Translations under genes and position numbers: made by a program
In this document: piece by piece, positions 6,297 to 13,813 of the stretch
Position numbering within the stretch: the stretch's first letter is position 1
Layout: every line of letters starts with the position of its first letter
Notes under the pieces: model-generated
What the model saw: only the letters and a program-made list of their open reading frames with translations
Told to the model about the DNA's origin: nothing
Database searches by the model: none
Origin: Collinsella sp.
Lineage (GTDB): Bacteria > Actinomycetota > Coriobacteriia > Coriobacteriales > Coriobacteriaceae
Reading direction: 5' to 3'
DNA length: 21,716 nucleotides
Assembly (NCBI GenBank): GCA_018382125.1
Contig: JAGZQO010000032.1
Coordinates: forward strand, 1-21,716

Positions 6297-8093
6297 GTGT
6301 CTGAACAGGCAAATGTTGATTGTGCTGCTGGCTTTGGCGTGCGTTTGATCGGCTGTGCCGACGATGCGGTTTTGCCCATTGGCATGCACGACTATGCGGA
6401 GGCCCTTGGTTGCTGCATGCTGGTTGACAAGACCATGTTTATTGCTGATGTGTTGGACTGCGACGCGTCCGTTGTGGTGTGCTGTCGACCCGAGGGTTTT
6501 GGCAAGAGCATGAACTTGTCGATGCTCAGGGCTTTTCTGGAGCGTCCGGCGGTCGGTCGCGCCGGTCGGATCTCGTTTGTCGATGCTCAGATTTGGGATG
6601 CGAACGGCGGGCGCTATCGGGATGAGTATGCTTGCTATCCGGTGATATCGCTGGACTTTTCTGGCGCTGCGAGGTGTGGCCCCGCTGTTGCCGGCGTCGT
6701 GCGCGATGCCCTTTCGGGCGAGTGCGCTCGCTTGTTGGCGCTCTTGGAGGCTCCGGATTTAGCTCGAGATAAGGTGCGTCACATCGAACGTGTCGCGCGT
6801 GGCGTGGCGAGCGCGGACGAGGTTGACTCGGTGCTCGGTGTGCTCATAGAGCTGCTGGAGATTGCCTGCGATGAGCAGGTTGTATTGCTCGTTGATGGGT
6901 ACGATGCGGCGTGGTCTCGCCGTGCGAGCGCGAGGGACGCTTCCGACGCCGATCCGGCAGAACTACTTGACCGTGTGCTGTTCGACGCCATTGCCACTGC
7001 GCGTGATTCGTTGCTGCTGACGTGTCTGATGGGGGAGCGTCCCAGTCCTGCCGAAGCGGCGCTTTCTTCGCGCGGCTGCTCGTATTGTCTGACGACGCCG
7101 CTGTCGGCGTGGTGTGACCGATGTTTCGGTTTTTCGGATGCCGAGGTCGAGGCTCTTTTGAATCATGCTGGGCGCGAGGAATACCTGGATGATGCGCGTG
7201 AATGGCTCGAGGGGTATCGGTTTGGCAGGGCCTATTGCTCGAGTCCAGAGCGTGTGATCGGTTTTCTGGGCCGAGGCTGCACGGCGCCTGTGCGTGCCGA
7301 TCTGTATGGATATGCCGATTGCCTGAGTAGGGTAGTTGCCGGGTGGAATCTCGACCGCCTTTCGGTCTTGTTTGATTTGCTCGAGGCCCATGGGTGCGCT
7401 GAGGTCCCGCTTTGTTTGGGCACTGCAGAGCCAGATGTCTCGCCTGACGATGGTATGTGGACAGCGCTGTATCTGTCCGGTTTTCTCACGACGGATATGA
7501 CTGAGGAGCCAGAGCATGGCGATCGCCTCCGTGCTTTGCGATTGCCCAATAACGAGCTTCGCCAGGCCTTGCGTCTAGTGATTATTGAGTGGTTTGAGTG
7601 CGCTGCAGAAGACAATCGAGACGTCGATGCGTTTCGCGACGGGCTGTGCCATGGGAACGAGGATACCGTGAGGCGGGCGCTAAGCCGCATCTTGGGAGAT
7701 GCGGGAATCGGTGCGACCGACCCAGATACACCGCTGCCATATCACCTACTCTTGCAAGGACTCTGCTTTGGATTGCCGGGCTATGCCAATCCTGCTTCGA
7801 GGCGAAAGTGTGGCGCGGATCGCTGGGACATCCAGGTTTTTCCTACGGGCGTCGTGTTCGACATAGCCGATACGATCGGTATGCTCGATGAACGTCCGCT
7901 GATAACGATTAACATGATGTATGACCCCGGTGTGGATGCGCTGGGCCTGGAATTGCTGGCCGTGCAGGCGCTGCTCGACATAGAGCGCGACGGCATCGAC
8001 GAAATCCGTGTGCCGCGACCCGGCGTGGGTCGCATGCGCTGGGGGTTCGGTTTTGATGAGCAGCGTGTGTCCGTGGTGTGCCAACGTCTGTAG
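6297..8093 (+). CDS. AAA-ATPase-like protein with degenerate PD-(D/E)XK-type C-terminus
   Basis: A 598-residue protein when started at the GTG at 6297, which has AGGGGGA eight bases upstream; upstream in-frame codons are cysteine-rich and unlike the family. The opening PIGMHDYAEALGCCMLVDKT and the P-loop RPEGFGKSMNLSML (about residues 64-77) match the AAA-ATPase_like family, usually joined to a C-terminal PD-(D/E)XK nuclease. The Walker B region reads VVLLVDGYDAAW: the usual DEYD is DGYD, so the catalytic Glu is replaced. In the C-terminal region ADRWDIQVFPTG resembles the first nuclease motif, but where an E-x-K is expected the sequence is LITINMMYDPG. The protein is therefore probably impaired in hydrolysis, cleavage or both, yet the frame is fully open. 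Such proteins are common in gut bacteria and their role is not established. It converges with the next gene. Confidence 0.72.
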   Translation: MSEQANVDCAAGFGVRLIGCADDAVLPIGMHDYAEALGCCMLVDKTMFIADVLDCDASVVVCCRPEGFGKSMNLSMLRAFLERPAVGRAGRISFVDAQIWDANGGRYRDEYACYPVISLDFSGAARCGPAVAGVVRDALSGECARLLALLEAPDLARDKVRHIERVARGVASADEVDSVLGVLIELLEIACDEQVVLLVDGYDAAWSRRASARDASDADPAELLDRVLFDAIATARDSLLLTCLMGERPSPAEAALSSRGCSYCLTTPLSAWCDRCFGFSDAEVEALLNHAGREEYLDDAREWLEGYRFGRAYCSSPERVIGFLGRGCTAPVRADLYGYADCLSRVVAGWNLDRLSVLFDLLEAHGCAEVPLCLGTAEPDVSPDDGMWTALYLSGFLTTDMTEEPEHGDRLRALRLPNNELRQALRLVIIEWFECAAEDNRDVDAFRDGLCHGNEDTVRRALSRILGDAGIGATDPDTPLPYHLLLQGLCFGLPGYANPASRRKCGADRWDIQVFPTGVVFDIADTIGMLDERPLITINMMYDPGVDALGLELLAVQALLDIERDGIDEIRVPRPGVGRMRWGFGFDEQRVSVVCQRL

Positions 8094-8097
8094 CGGC

Positions 8098-8112
8098 GGG
8101 CGAAAGCCCTTT
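8098..8112 (+). terminator. Short hairpin between convergent genes
   Basis: GGGC-GAAA-GCCC with a GNRA tetraloop, then TTT, lies five bases after the ATPase stop and just before the stop of the opposing gene. The stem is only four pairs, so termination activity is doubtful. Confidence 0.35.
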
Positions 8113-9133
8113 ACTGTTCCGTGTCCTTCAGGGGCGGCATGGGCTTCCAGTTGGGGTCCTTGACGATCTTGCGGGCGTCCTTCATGCCACGGCGCAGCGC
8201 CGGAATACCGGTCTTAAAGCACTTGTCAACGGCGGCCAGGCGAATGAACTCCTTGCAGAAGGTCGCGGCGTTGCCCAGACGGAACAGCATGGGGTGATAG
8301 TCGCCATAGATCTGCATGTAGCGGGCCAGATAACCGCGGTTGCGCATGATGTAGTAGCGGTTGGTGTCGCTCGTGGAGTTGAGTTGGCGCTTACCGGCGA
8401 TGTCCCAGTTAGAGACAGCGCGGGCACGCTTGAGCACCACGTCGGCAACAACGGCGGCGGGGAAGTGTTGGCTGGCTACGTAGCCGTAGCAGGCATCGTC
8501 GCCGTAGATGAAGAAGCGCGCGTCAGGCAGGCCAATCTTGTCGACCACGCGGCGCGAGAACATGCCGCCCTCAAAGCACAGCTGGTTCATGGCGCGATAG
8601 CCCTCGGGGCCTAAATCCCACTTGGCGACGGGGTTGGGAATGCCGAGCGAAAGGATGAGTTGGTATTGCCAAAAGAAGGCGCCGCCGTCAAAGTCCAGGC
8701 GCGAACCCTGGATGACATCATAGCGGTCGGTCCACTTGGCAAGGCGCTTGATGCCTTCGGGGATGACGAGCACGTCGTCGTCCATCACCCAGAACCACTG
8801 GGCGCCCAGGTCGTAGGCGCATTTAGTGCCAGCGGAGAAGCCGCCCGCACCGCCGCCGTTTTCGAGCTGCGGGGCGTAGATGACGCGGTCGGTGGCGCCC
8901 TGCGCGTCAGGCTGCTCGGTGTCGATGCCCCACAGGTTAGCCAGGCGCTCGTTGAATGCGGTGCACATGGCCTCGGTCTCGCGCGAATTTTCGTTATCGA
9001 CAATCACGATGCGCCAGGGCGTTGCCGTGAGCTCGGTCATGGAGTCGAACAAGTTGGCCAAGAGCTCCTGGCGCTTGTACGTAACGACGACGATGGCGAG
9101 CTTATCGATGGGGGCGGGAAGGGTTGAAGGCAT
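8111..9133 (-). CDS. GT2 glycosyltransferase, galactofuranosyl/rhamnosyltransferase-like
   Basis: A 340-residue GT-A fold enzyme. Visible motifs are VVVTYKRQELL at the N-terminus, LENGGGAGGFSAG (about 90-102), WVMDDDV (Asp 118-120, the metal/nucleotide-binding DxD equivalent), FEGGMF and FIYGDDACY (probable catalytic acidic pair). The N-x-GGAGGF-x-x-G signature is typical of GlfT1-like galactofuranosyltransferases and related rhamnosyltransferases (family knowledge); the sugar donor cannot be fixed. The start at 9133 follows AAAGGA about 11 bases upstream; a longer frame upstream to 9268 lacks a ribosome site. It is divergent from the five plus-strand glycosyltransferases and separated from them by 256 bases of control region, so it probably serves the same surface polysaccharide. 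Confidence 0.88.
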   Translation of the reverse strand: MPSTLPAPIDKLAIVVVTYKRQELLANLFDSMTELTATPWRIVIVDNENSRETEAMCTAFNERLANLWGIDTEQPDAQGATDRVIYAPQLENGGGAGGFSAGTKCAYDLGAQWFWVMDDDVLVIPEGIKRLAKWTDRYDVIQGSRLDFDGGAFFWQYQLILSLGIPNPVAKWDLGPEGYRAMNQLCFEGGMFSRRVVDKIGLPDARFFIYGDDACYGYVASQHFPAAVVADVVLKRARAVSNWDIAGKRQLNSTSDTNRYYIMRNRGYLARYMQIYGDYHPMLFRLGNAATFCKEFIRLAAVDKCFKTGIPALRRGMKDARKIVKDPNWKPMPPLKDTEQ

Positions 9134-9208
9134 GGGGCAATATATCCTTTCACGCGCGGTGGGCGAGTGCTGCGCGGAAGCTATCGAATACGTCCTTGGG
9201 ACTGTCCT

Positions 9209-9214
9209 ATTGTA
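9209..9214 (-). promoter_or_regulatory. -10 element for the minus-strand glycosyltransferase
   Basis: TACAAT on the minus strand (9214-9209) lies about 75 bases before the start codon. The -35 is weak (TTGCCG with a 19-base spacer), so this is a tentative promoter. Confidence 0.35.
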
Positions 9215-9253
9215 AAGGCTCGGCGCACCTTGACGGCAAGCTTTGAATAAAAC

Positions 9254-9327
9254 GCAGGAACCTGCCATGGGCCCGCCGCATGACGTGGGGCTGCTTTGCC
9301 CGCAAGAGGCTCCATAGATTATATAAA
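9254..9327 (+). promoter_or_regulatory. Probable promoter region of the plus-strand glycosyltransferase cluster
   Basis: TTGCCC (9296-9301) and TATATA (9320-9325) are spaced by 18 bases and lie about 65 bases before the TTG start at 9390. A 12-base palindrome, GCAGG-AA-CCTGC (9254-9265), sits between this and the opposing promoter and could be an operator. The sites are seen; their function is inferred. Confidence 0.4.
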
Positions 9328-9389
9328 CGCCCGCTAGCGCGCTGGCCCTTTGATACCATGAAACGACAGGTATTTCCTAAGGAGCACAT

Positions 9390-10493
9390 TTGTCTACTAA
9401 CGCCTCTGGCAGCCCTGTTCTGTCGCTGCTTATTCCCATTTACAATGTTCAGCGCTACCTGCGCGAGTGCCTCGATTCCGCCCTGGCGCAGACGCTCAAG
9501 GATATTGAGATCATCTGCATTAACGACGGGTCGACCGACAACTCGCCGGCGATAATCCGCGAGTATATGGAGCGCGATGGGCGCGTCAAGATGATCGACA
9601 AGGCCAACAGCGGCTACGGCGACTCGATGAACCACGGTCTGGAGATGGCGCGTGGCAAGTACGTGGGCATCTTGGAGTCCGATGACTTTATGGCGCCCGA
9701 CGCACTCGAAAAGCTTGTCTCGGCCGCCGATAGCAATAATGCCGACTTTGCGAAGGCGAACTTTGATTTCTACTGGTCTAAGCCCGAGGAGCGCCGTTCG
9801 CTGCACGAGATGTTTAAGGCCAAGGACTGCGACAAGCCGGTGCACCCGAGCGACACGACGCAGTTCTTTAAGCAAAAGCCGTCGATTTGGTCGGCCGTGT
9901 ACCGTCGCGATTTTCTTGAGCGCAACGGCATCAAGTTCTTGCCGACTCCAGGGGCATCCTTTCAGGACACGTCATTCGCCTTTAAGGTTATCGCGTGTGC
10001 CGATAAGGCTGTTTACCTGCATGATGCCGTGTTGTCGTATCGCCAGGACAACGAGAATTCCTCGGTCAATTCTTCGGCTAAGGTCTTTTGCGTCAATACC
10101 GAGTATGCCGAGATTGAGCGTTGGATTCGAGAGGATTATGCCCGCGGCCACGCAAGCGGCGATGTCGCGCGCATGCTCAAGTTCAATCAGCTCATTAAGT
10201 ACGATTCGTACATGTGGAACTACGTGCGCCTGGCGCCTAAGTTCTATAAGGAGTTCCTGGTTCAGATGGCTAAGGAATTTCAGGCGGCCTTGGACGCGGG
10301 GGAGTTTTTGCTTGACGACCTCAAACCGTGGAAGCGCGCAAATCTCGCTGCCATCCTCAAAGATCCCGAGGGCTGGGTTGACGAGCATCCGAGCTTTGCG
10401 ACGGATGGTGCCTTGGGGCGTGCTAAGTATTACGCCTTGGTTGGAGGCCCGGGCGTGGTCGCCGCCTTCCTCATCGAATCGCTGAGGAGGTAG
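9390..10493 (+). CDS. GT2 glycosyltransferase (paralogue A)
   Basis: A 367-residue family 2 glycosyltransferase with an N-terminal GT-A domain: LLIPIYNVQRYLRECLDSAL, NDGSTD (about 45-50), and LESDDF (about 95-100) as the DxD-equivalent metal site. The C-terminal 150 residues are helical and basic without a clear membrane segment. The start is TTG: AAGGAG lies five bases upstream and no ATG fits. It is closely related to the gene at 11615; a 241-bp block in the catalytic domain is about 89% identical. The next gene starts six bases after its stop, so they are co-transcribed. It probably transfers a sugar during capsule or wall-polysaccharide synthesis at the cytoplasmic face; donor and acceptor are unknown. 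Confidence 0.88.
   Translation: MSTNASGSPVLSLLIPIYNVQRYLRECLDSALAQTLKDIEIICINDGSTDNSPAIIREYMERDGRVKMIDKANSGYGDSMNHGLEMARGKYVGILESDDFMAPDALEKLVSAADSNNADFAKANFDFYWSKPEERRSLHEMFKAKDCDKPVHPSDTTQFFKQKPSIWSAVYRRDFLERNGIKFLPTPGASFQDTSFAFKVIACADKAVYLHDAVLSYRQDNENSSVNSSAKVFCVNTEYAEIERWIREDYARGHASGDVARMLKFNQLIKYDSYMWNYVRLAPKFYKEFLVQMAKEFQAALDAGEFLLDDLKPWKRANLAAILKDPEGWVDEHPSFATDGALGRAKYYALVGGPGVVAAFLIESLRR
9452..9692 (+). repeat. Duplicated 241-bp glycosyltransferase block, copy 1
   Basis: Aligns without gaps to 11671-11911; a hand count finds about 27 differences, many at third codon positions. It encodes the nucleotide-binding half of the GT2 domain. The surrounding parts of both genes are homologous but more diverged. 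Confidence 0.85.
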
Positions 10494-10499
10494 GTCGGC

Positions 10500-11540
10500 A
10501 TGGGAGAGGCCTCGTGTCCTAAAGCTACCATTGTCGTCCCCGTTTACAACTCTGCGCGCTCCATTCAGCGATGCGTCGATTCGCTGTTGGCCCAGTCCGA
10601 GCGCTCGATTCAGGTTGTCTGCGTCAACGACGGTTCGACTGATGATTCGTTGAACGTGTTGCGCCAGATCGCGCAGGCCGACGATCGCGTACTGGTGATT
10701 GACCAGGAAAACGCGGGCGTCTCGTGTGCTCGAAATGCCGGTATCGATGTCGCCGAGGGCGAGACCGTCTTTTTTGTGGACGCCGACGATTACATCGATG
10801 CCCAGACGGTCGAGCGCGTGCTGCATGCCATTGAGTCTGCAGATGCCGAGGCCGCCGTTTTTGGCGGCGTCTGTGAACCTGCCGATGCTGCCCCCAAACG
10901 CGTCCAGCAACTCATGAGCCCCAAAGTTGGTATCTTCGGCGCCCGTGATCCCCAACTGCTGTTCCATTCGAATGCGCAGCCCTATGCCTGCCGTGCGGCT
11001 TTTTCGCGCGAGCTGCTCAATCGCGAAGGCATTCGCTTCGCCCCCGGTTTGGCTTTGGGCGAGGACGTCGTCTTCCAATTTGCGGCTTATGCGCTTGCCC
11101 GCAAGACCGTCGTCATGCCGGACAAGTTCTACCACTACGTGATGGAGAGCGAATCGGCGACGCACGAGTTCAACAGTGCCGAGGCTCGCGCCAAAAAGCT
11201 TGACGCCCACATGAGGATGCTCGAGGAGGTCTTGGAGGACTGGGCGGCCTACGGTCTTTTGGACCTGTGCCCCGGCGAGCTGATAACTTGGTTTTTAGAC
11301 CTCATTGTGTTCGACCTGGCGCGCTTGGATGCCGATGACTTCCATCGCGTGGCGGCTCGCGTCAACATGGACCTTACGACGTTTTTGGGAACGGAGTGGG
11401 CGGATATGCCTGCTAAGGGCGCCGTTCGCCGTGTTGCCCAGAAGCTCGTTGCGGCTACCTCGGGCGTATCGATGGCAGACGCCACGCTGTTCTATCTTTC
11501 GACTCGCGGTCTCACAGCCTGCCTGGAGCGCTTTATCTAA
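10500..11540 (+). CDS. GT2 glycosyltransferase
   Basis: A 346-residue GT2 enzyme: ATIVVPVYNSARSIQRCVDS at the N-terminus, VNDGSTD (about 42-48), ENAGVSCARNAGID, and FVDADDYID (DADD about 94-97) as the metal-binding motif. The LGEDVVF segment in the middle is the usual catalytic-base region of EpsJ/CpsI-like enzymes. Its GGAGG ribosome site overlaps the stop of the preceding gene. The C-terminal region is helical with a DLCPGELITWFLDLIVFDL segment that may touch the membrane. It is part of the polysaccharide cluster; substrate unknown. Confidence 0.88.
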   Translation: MGEASCPKATIVVPVYNSARSIQRCVDSLLAQSERSIQVVCVNDGSTDDSLNVLRQIAQADDRVLVIDQENAGVSCARNAGIDVAEGETVFFVDADDYIDAQTVERVLHAIESADAEAAVFGGVCEPADAAPKRVQQLMSPKVGIFGARDPQLLFHSNAQPYACRAAFSRELLNREGIRFAPGLALGEDVVFQFAAYALARKTVVMPDKFYHYVMESESATHEFNSAEARAKKLDAHMRMLEEVLEDWAAYGLLDLCPGELITWFLDLIVFDLARLDADDFHRVAARVNMDLTTFLGTEWADMPAKGAVRRVAQKLVAATSGVSMADATLFYLSTRGLTACLERFI

Positions 11541-11614
11541 TTCCAAGCGCTGCCGCCCGCCGCAACTCGGCTGCTAAAATAACCCTGTTACACGCTATCC
11601 AACAGGAGGTTCTC

Positions 11615-12733
11615 TTGCAGAACTCTGATACCCCTAAAGTTTCGCTGCTTGTTCCCATCTGCAATGTTGAGCGCTACCTGCGCGAGTGCCTCGATTCCGC
11701 CGTTGCGCAGACGCTCAAGGACATCGAGATTATCTGTATCAACGACGGGTCGACCGACAGCTCGCCGGCGATTATCCGCGAGTACATGGAGCGCGACTCC
11801 CGTGTCAAGATGATCGACAAAGCCAACAGCGGCTACGGCGACTCGATGAACCGCGGCTTGGAGATGGCGCACGGTGAGTACGTGGGCATCCTTGAGTCTG
11901 ACGACTTTATGTTTGAGGATTCGCTCCAAAAGCTGGTCGCCAAGGCCGATGCTGAGCATGCCGATGTGGTAAAGGGCGACTTTTACCTGTATTGGTCCAC
12001 GCCCAGCGAACGCCGTGAACTGTTTGGGATTATCGATGAGCATATGACGGGCGCTGCGTATCGCCCCGTCGATCGCCCGGGCATCTTCTACCGCAAACCT
12101 TCCATTTGGTCTGCCATCTATCGGCGCAAGTTCCTTAACGACAATCAGATTCGGTTCCTTCCCACGCCGGGCGCCTCGTATCAGGACGCAGGCTTTAACT
12201 TTAAGGTCTGGGCGTGCGCCGAGCGTGCCGCGTTTATTGCGGACCCCATTTTGTGCTATCGCCAGGATAACGAGAAGAGCTCCGTTAATTCGCCCAACAA
12301 GGTGTTTTGCGTGTGCGACGAATATGCCGAGATGCAACGTTTTTTGGACGAGCGTCCCGAGCTCAAGGCTCAGCTTCAGGGCATTTTAATGCGCATGAAG
12401 GTCGATACGTACCGTTGGAATGATGAGCGTCTGGTCGATGAACTGCGTGAGCAGTTTTGGAAGAAAGCCTCGTCTGAGCTCAAGGCCGATTGGGATGCCG
12501 GTCGCTTTGATCTGTCGCTGTTCGATCCGCGCGGCGAGACCGACTTGCGCCTGATGGTCAAGTCGCCCCGTGCTTATATCGATTCGCGCTTTGACTTTAA
12601 GAAGCCCGGCAAGCTCAATACGTTTAAGCACTACTTTAAGATTGGCGGCCTGCCGCTGGTCTGGCGCGTGCTGACGTATCAGCGCACCTACGGCGATAAT
12701 CCGCATCCCGATGACGTGCCGGCCGCACAGTAG
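11615..12733 (+). CDS. GT2 glycosyltransferase (paralogue B)
   Basis: A 372-residue GT2 enzyme, paralogue of the gene at 9390. Shared landmarks are RYLRECLDSA, NDGSTD, KANSGYGDSMN, ESDDFM, KPSIWSA(V/I)YRR, FLPTPGAS(F/Y)QD and YRQDNE. The start is TTG, with AGGAGG five bases upstream. A 74-base gap precedes it, containing TAAAAT (11575-11580) that might act as an extra -10, so an internal promoter is possible. It lacks the basic C-terminal extension of its paralogue and ends in a short hydrophilic tail. Retention of both copies suggests consecutive similar linkages or divergent acceptor choice (inference). Confidence 0.88.
   Translation: MQNSDTPKVSLLVPICNVERYLRECLDSAVAQTLKDIEIICINDGSTDSSPAIIREYMERDSRVKMIDKANSGYGDSMNRGLEMAHGEYVGILESDDFMFEDSLQKLVAKADAEHADVVKGDFYLYWSTPSERRELFGIIDEHMTGAAYRPVDRPGIFYRKPSIWSAIYRRKFLNDNQIRFLPTPGASYQDAGFNFKVWACAERAAFIADPILCYRQDNEKSSVNSPNKVFCVCDEYAEMQRFLDERPELKAQLQGILMRMKVDTYRWNDERLVDELREQFWKKASSELKADWDAGRFDLSLFDPRGETDLRLMVKSPRAYIDSRFDFKKPGKLNTFKHYFKIGGLPLVWRVLTYQRTYGDNPHPDDVPAAQ
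11671..11911 (+). repeat. Duplicated 241-bp glycosyltransferase block, copy 2
   Basis: Second copy of the block at 9452-9692, in the same orientation and 2219 bp away. Direct repeats of this length could recombine and delete the two genes between them. Confidence 0.85.
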
Positions 12734-12745
12734 GAGCACTTGGCT

Positions 12746-13813
12746 ATGACTACCCCCAAGATTTCCGTTGTCGTTCCCATCTATAAGGTGGAGGAGTGCC
12801 TGGCCTGGTGCCTGGACTCCCTGCTTGCGCAGGACATGCCCGATTGGGAAGGCGTGCTGGTCAACGATGGCTCGCCGGACGGTTCGCGCGATATTGCGGC
12901 TGCCTATTGCGAAAAGGACGCGCGCTTTACGTTGGTCGATAAAGAGAACGGAGGCCTGTCGAGCGCGCGCAATGCGGGCATCGCTGCGTCCACGGCGCCC
13001 ATCGTCGCGTTCTTGGATTCCGACGACCGCTTTACGCCCGATGCATGCCGCGTGATCGTCGATGCCTTTGAGCGCGAGGACTGCGACGTTTTGACCTTTG
13101 GCGCGAACCCGTATCCGCTGGAGGCGGGGTATCCGTGGCTTAACTATGTGTTGAGCCCGCGCGATGTTTCGTTTGAGGGCTATAGCTCCGAGCTGCTGTT
13201 TAAGGAAGCGTCTCGTCCCTTTGCATGGCGCACCGCCTGCAAGCGCGACTTCTTGCTGGGCAACGGGATCGTGTTCGACGAAACCGTTAAGTATGGCGAG
13301 GACCAGGTCTTCGACTTTGCCGTGTACGGTCGTTCGCACAAGACCGCGCTTATCTCGAACAAGTTGTACGACTATCGCGTGGCTCGCAAGGGTTCGCTCA
13401 TGGACACCATGCGCTACGACGACGAGACGCGCCTGCTGGAGCACGTGAAGATTTACTCCGCGGTGCTGGCTGACTGGCAGCGCGACGGTCTCGATGCTCA
13501 GCATGCCAATGACCTGGCGTACTTCCTCTGCGACCTGGTGCTGTACGATGCGCTCAGGTTGCTGGGTTCGGACTGCGGCAAGGTGTTTGCTGCCGTTGCC
13601 ACGGCACTTGCCGGTTCTGCCGTGGGCAGCGATGCTGCGCTCGCACAATGCGCTCCTTCTGTTGCTGCTATGGTGCGTGCGGCGCTTACCAGCAAGGCCC
13701 CCAATGCCCGTGGGTGCAAAAAGCTCATGTTCGATTACGACGTCTTGAGGTTTGGGCGCCTGGGTGCCTGCAAACGCATGGCGGCGAACGCCCTGGGAAA
13801 GCGAGAATTGTAG
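12746..13813 (+). CDS. GT2 glycosyltransferase
   Basis: A 355-residue GT2 enzyme: ISVVVPIYKVEECLAWCLDS, VNDGSPDGS (about 39-47), ENGGLSSARNAGI, and FLDSDDRF (DSDD about 91-94). KYGEDQVFDF in the middle is the expected catalytic-base region. The ATG at 12746 is preferred because AGGAG lies nine bases upstream; a TTG two codons earlier would leave only three. The gene begins 12 bases after the previous stop, and its own stop touches the next start codon (TAGATG), so it is firmly inside the operon. The C-terminal 100 residues are alanine-rich and helical. Substrate unknown. Confidence 0.88.
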   Translation: MTTPKISVVVPIYKVEECLAWCLDSLLAQDMPDWEGVLVNDGSPDGSRDIAAAYCEKDARFTLVDKENGGLSSARNAGIAASTAPIVAFLDSDDRFTPDACRVIVDAFEREDCDVLTFGANPYPLEAGYPWLNYVLSPRDVSFEGYSSELLFKEASRPFAWRTACKRDFLLGNGIVFDETVKYGEDQVFDFAVYGRSHKTALISNKLYDYRVARKGSLMDTMRYDDETRLLEHVKIYSAVLADWQRDGLDAQHANDLAYFLCDLVLYDALRLLGSDCGKVFAAVATALAGSAVGSDAALAQCAPSVAAMVRAALTSKAPNARGCKKLMFDYDVLRFGRLGACKRMAANALGKREL

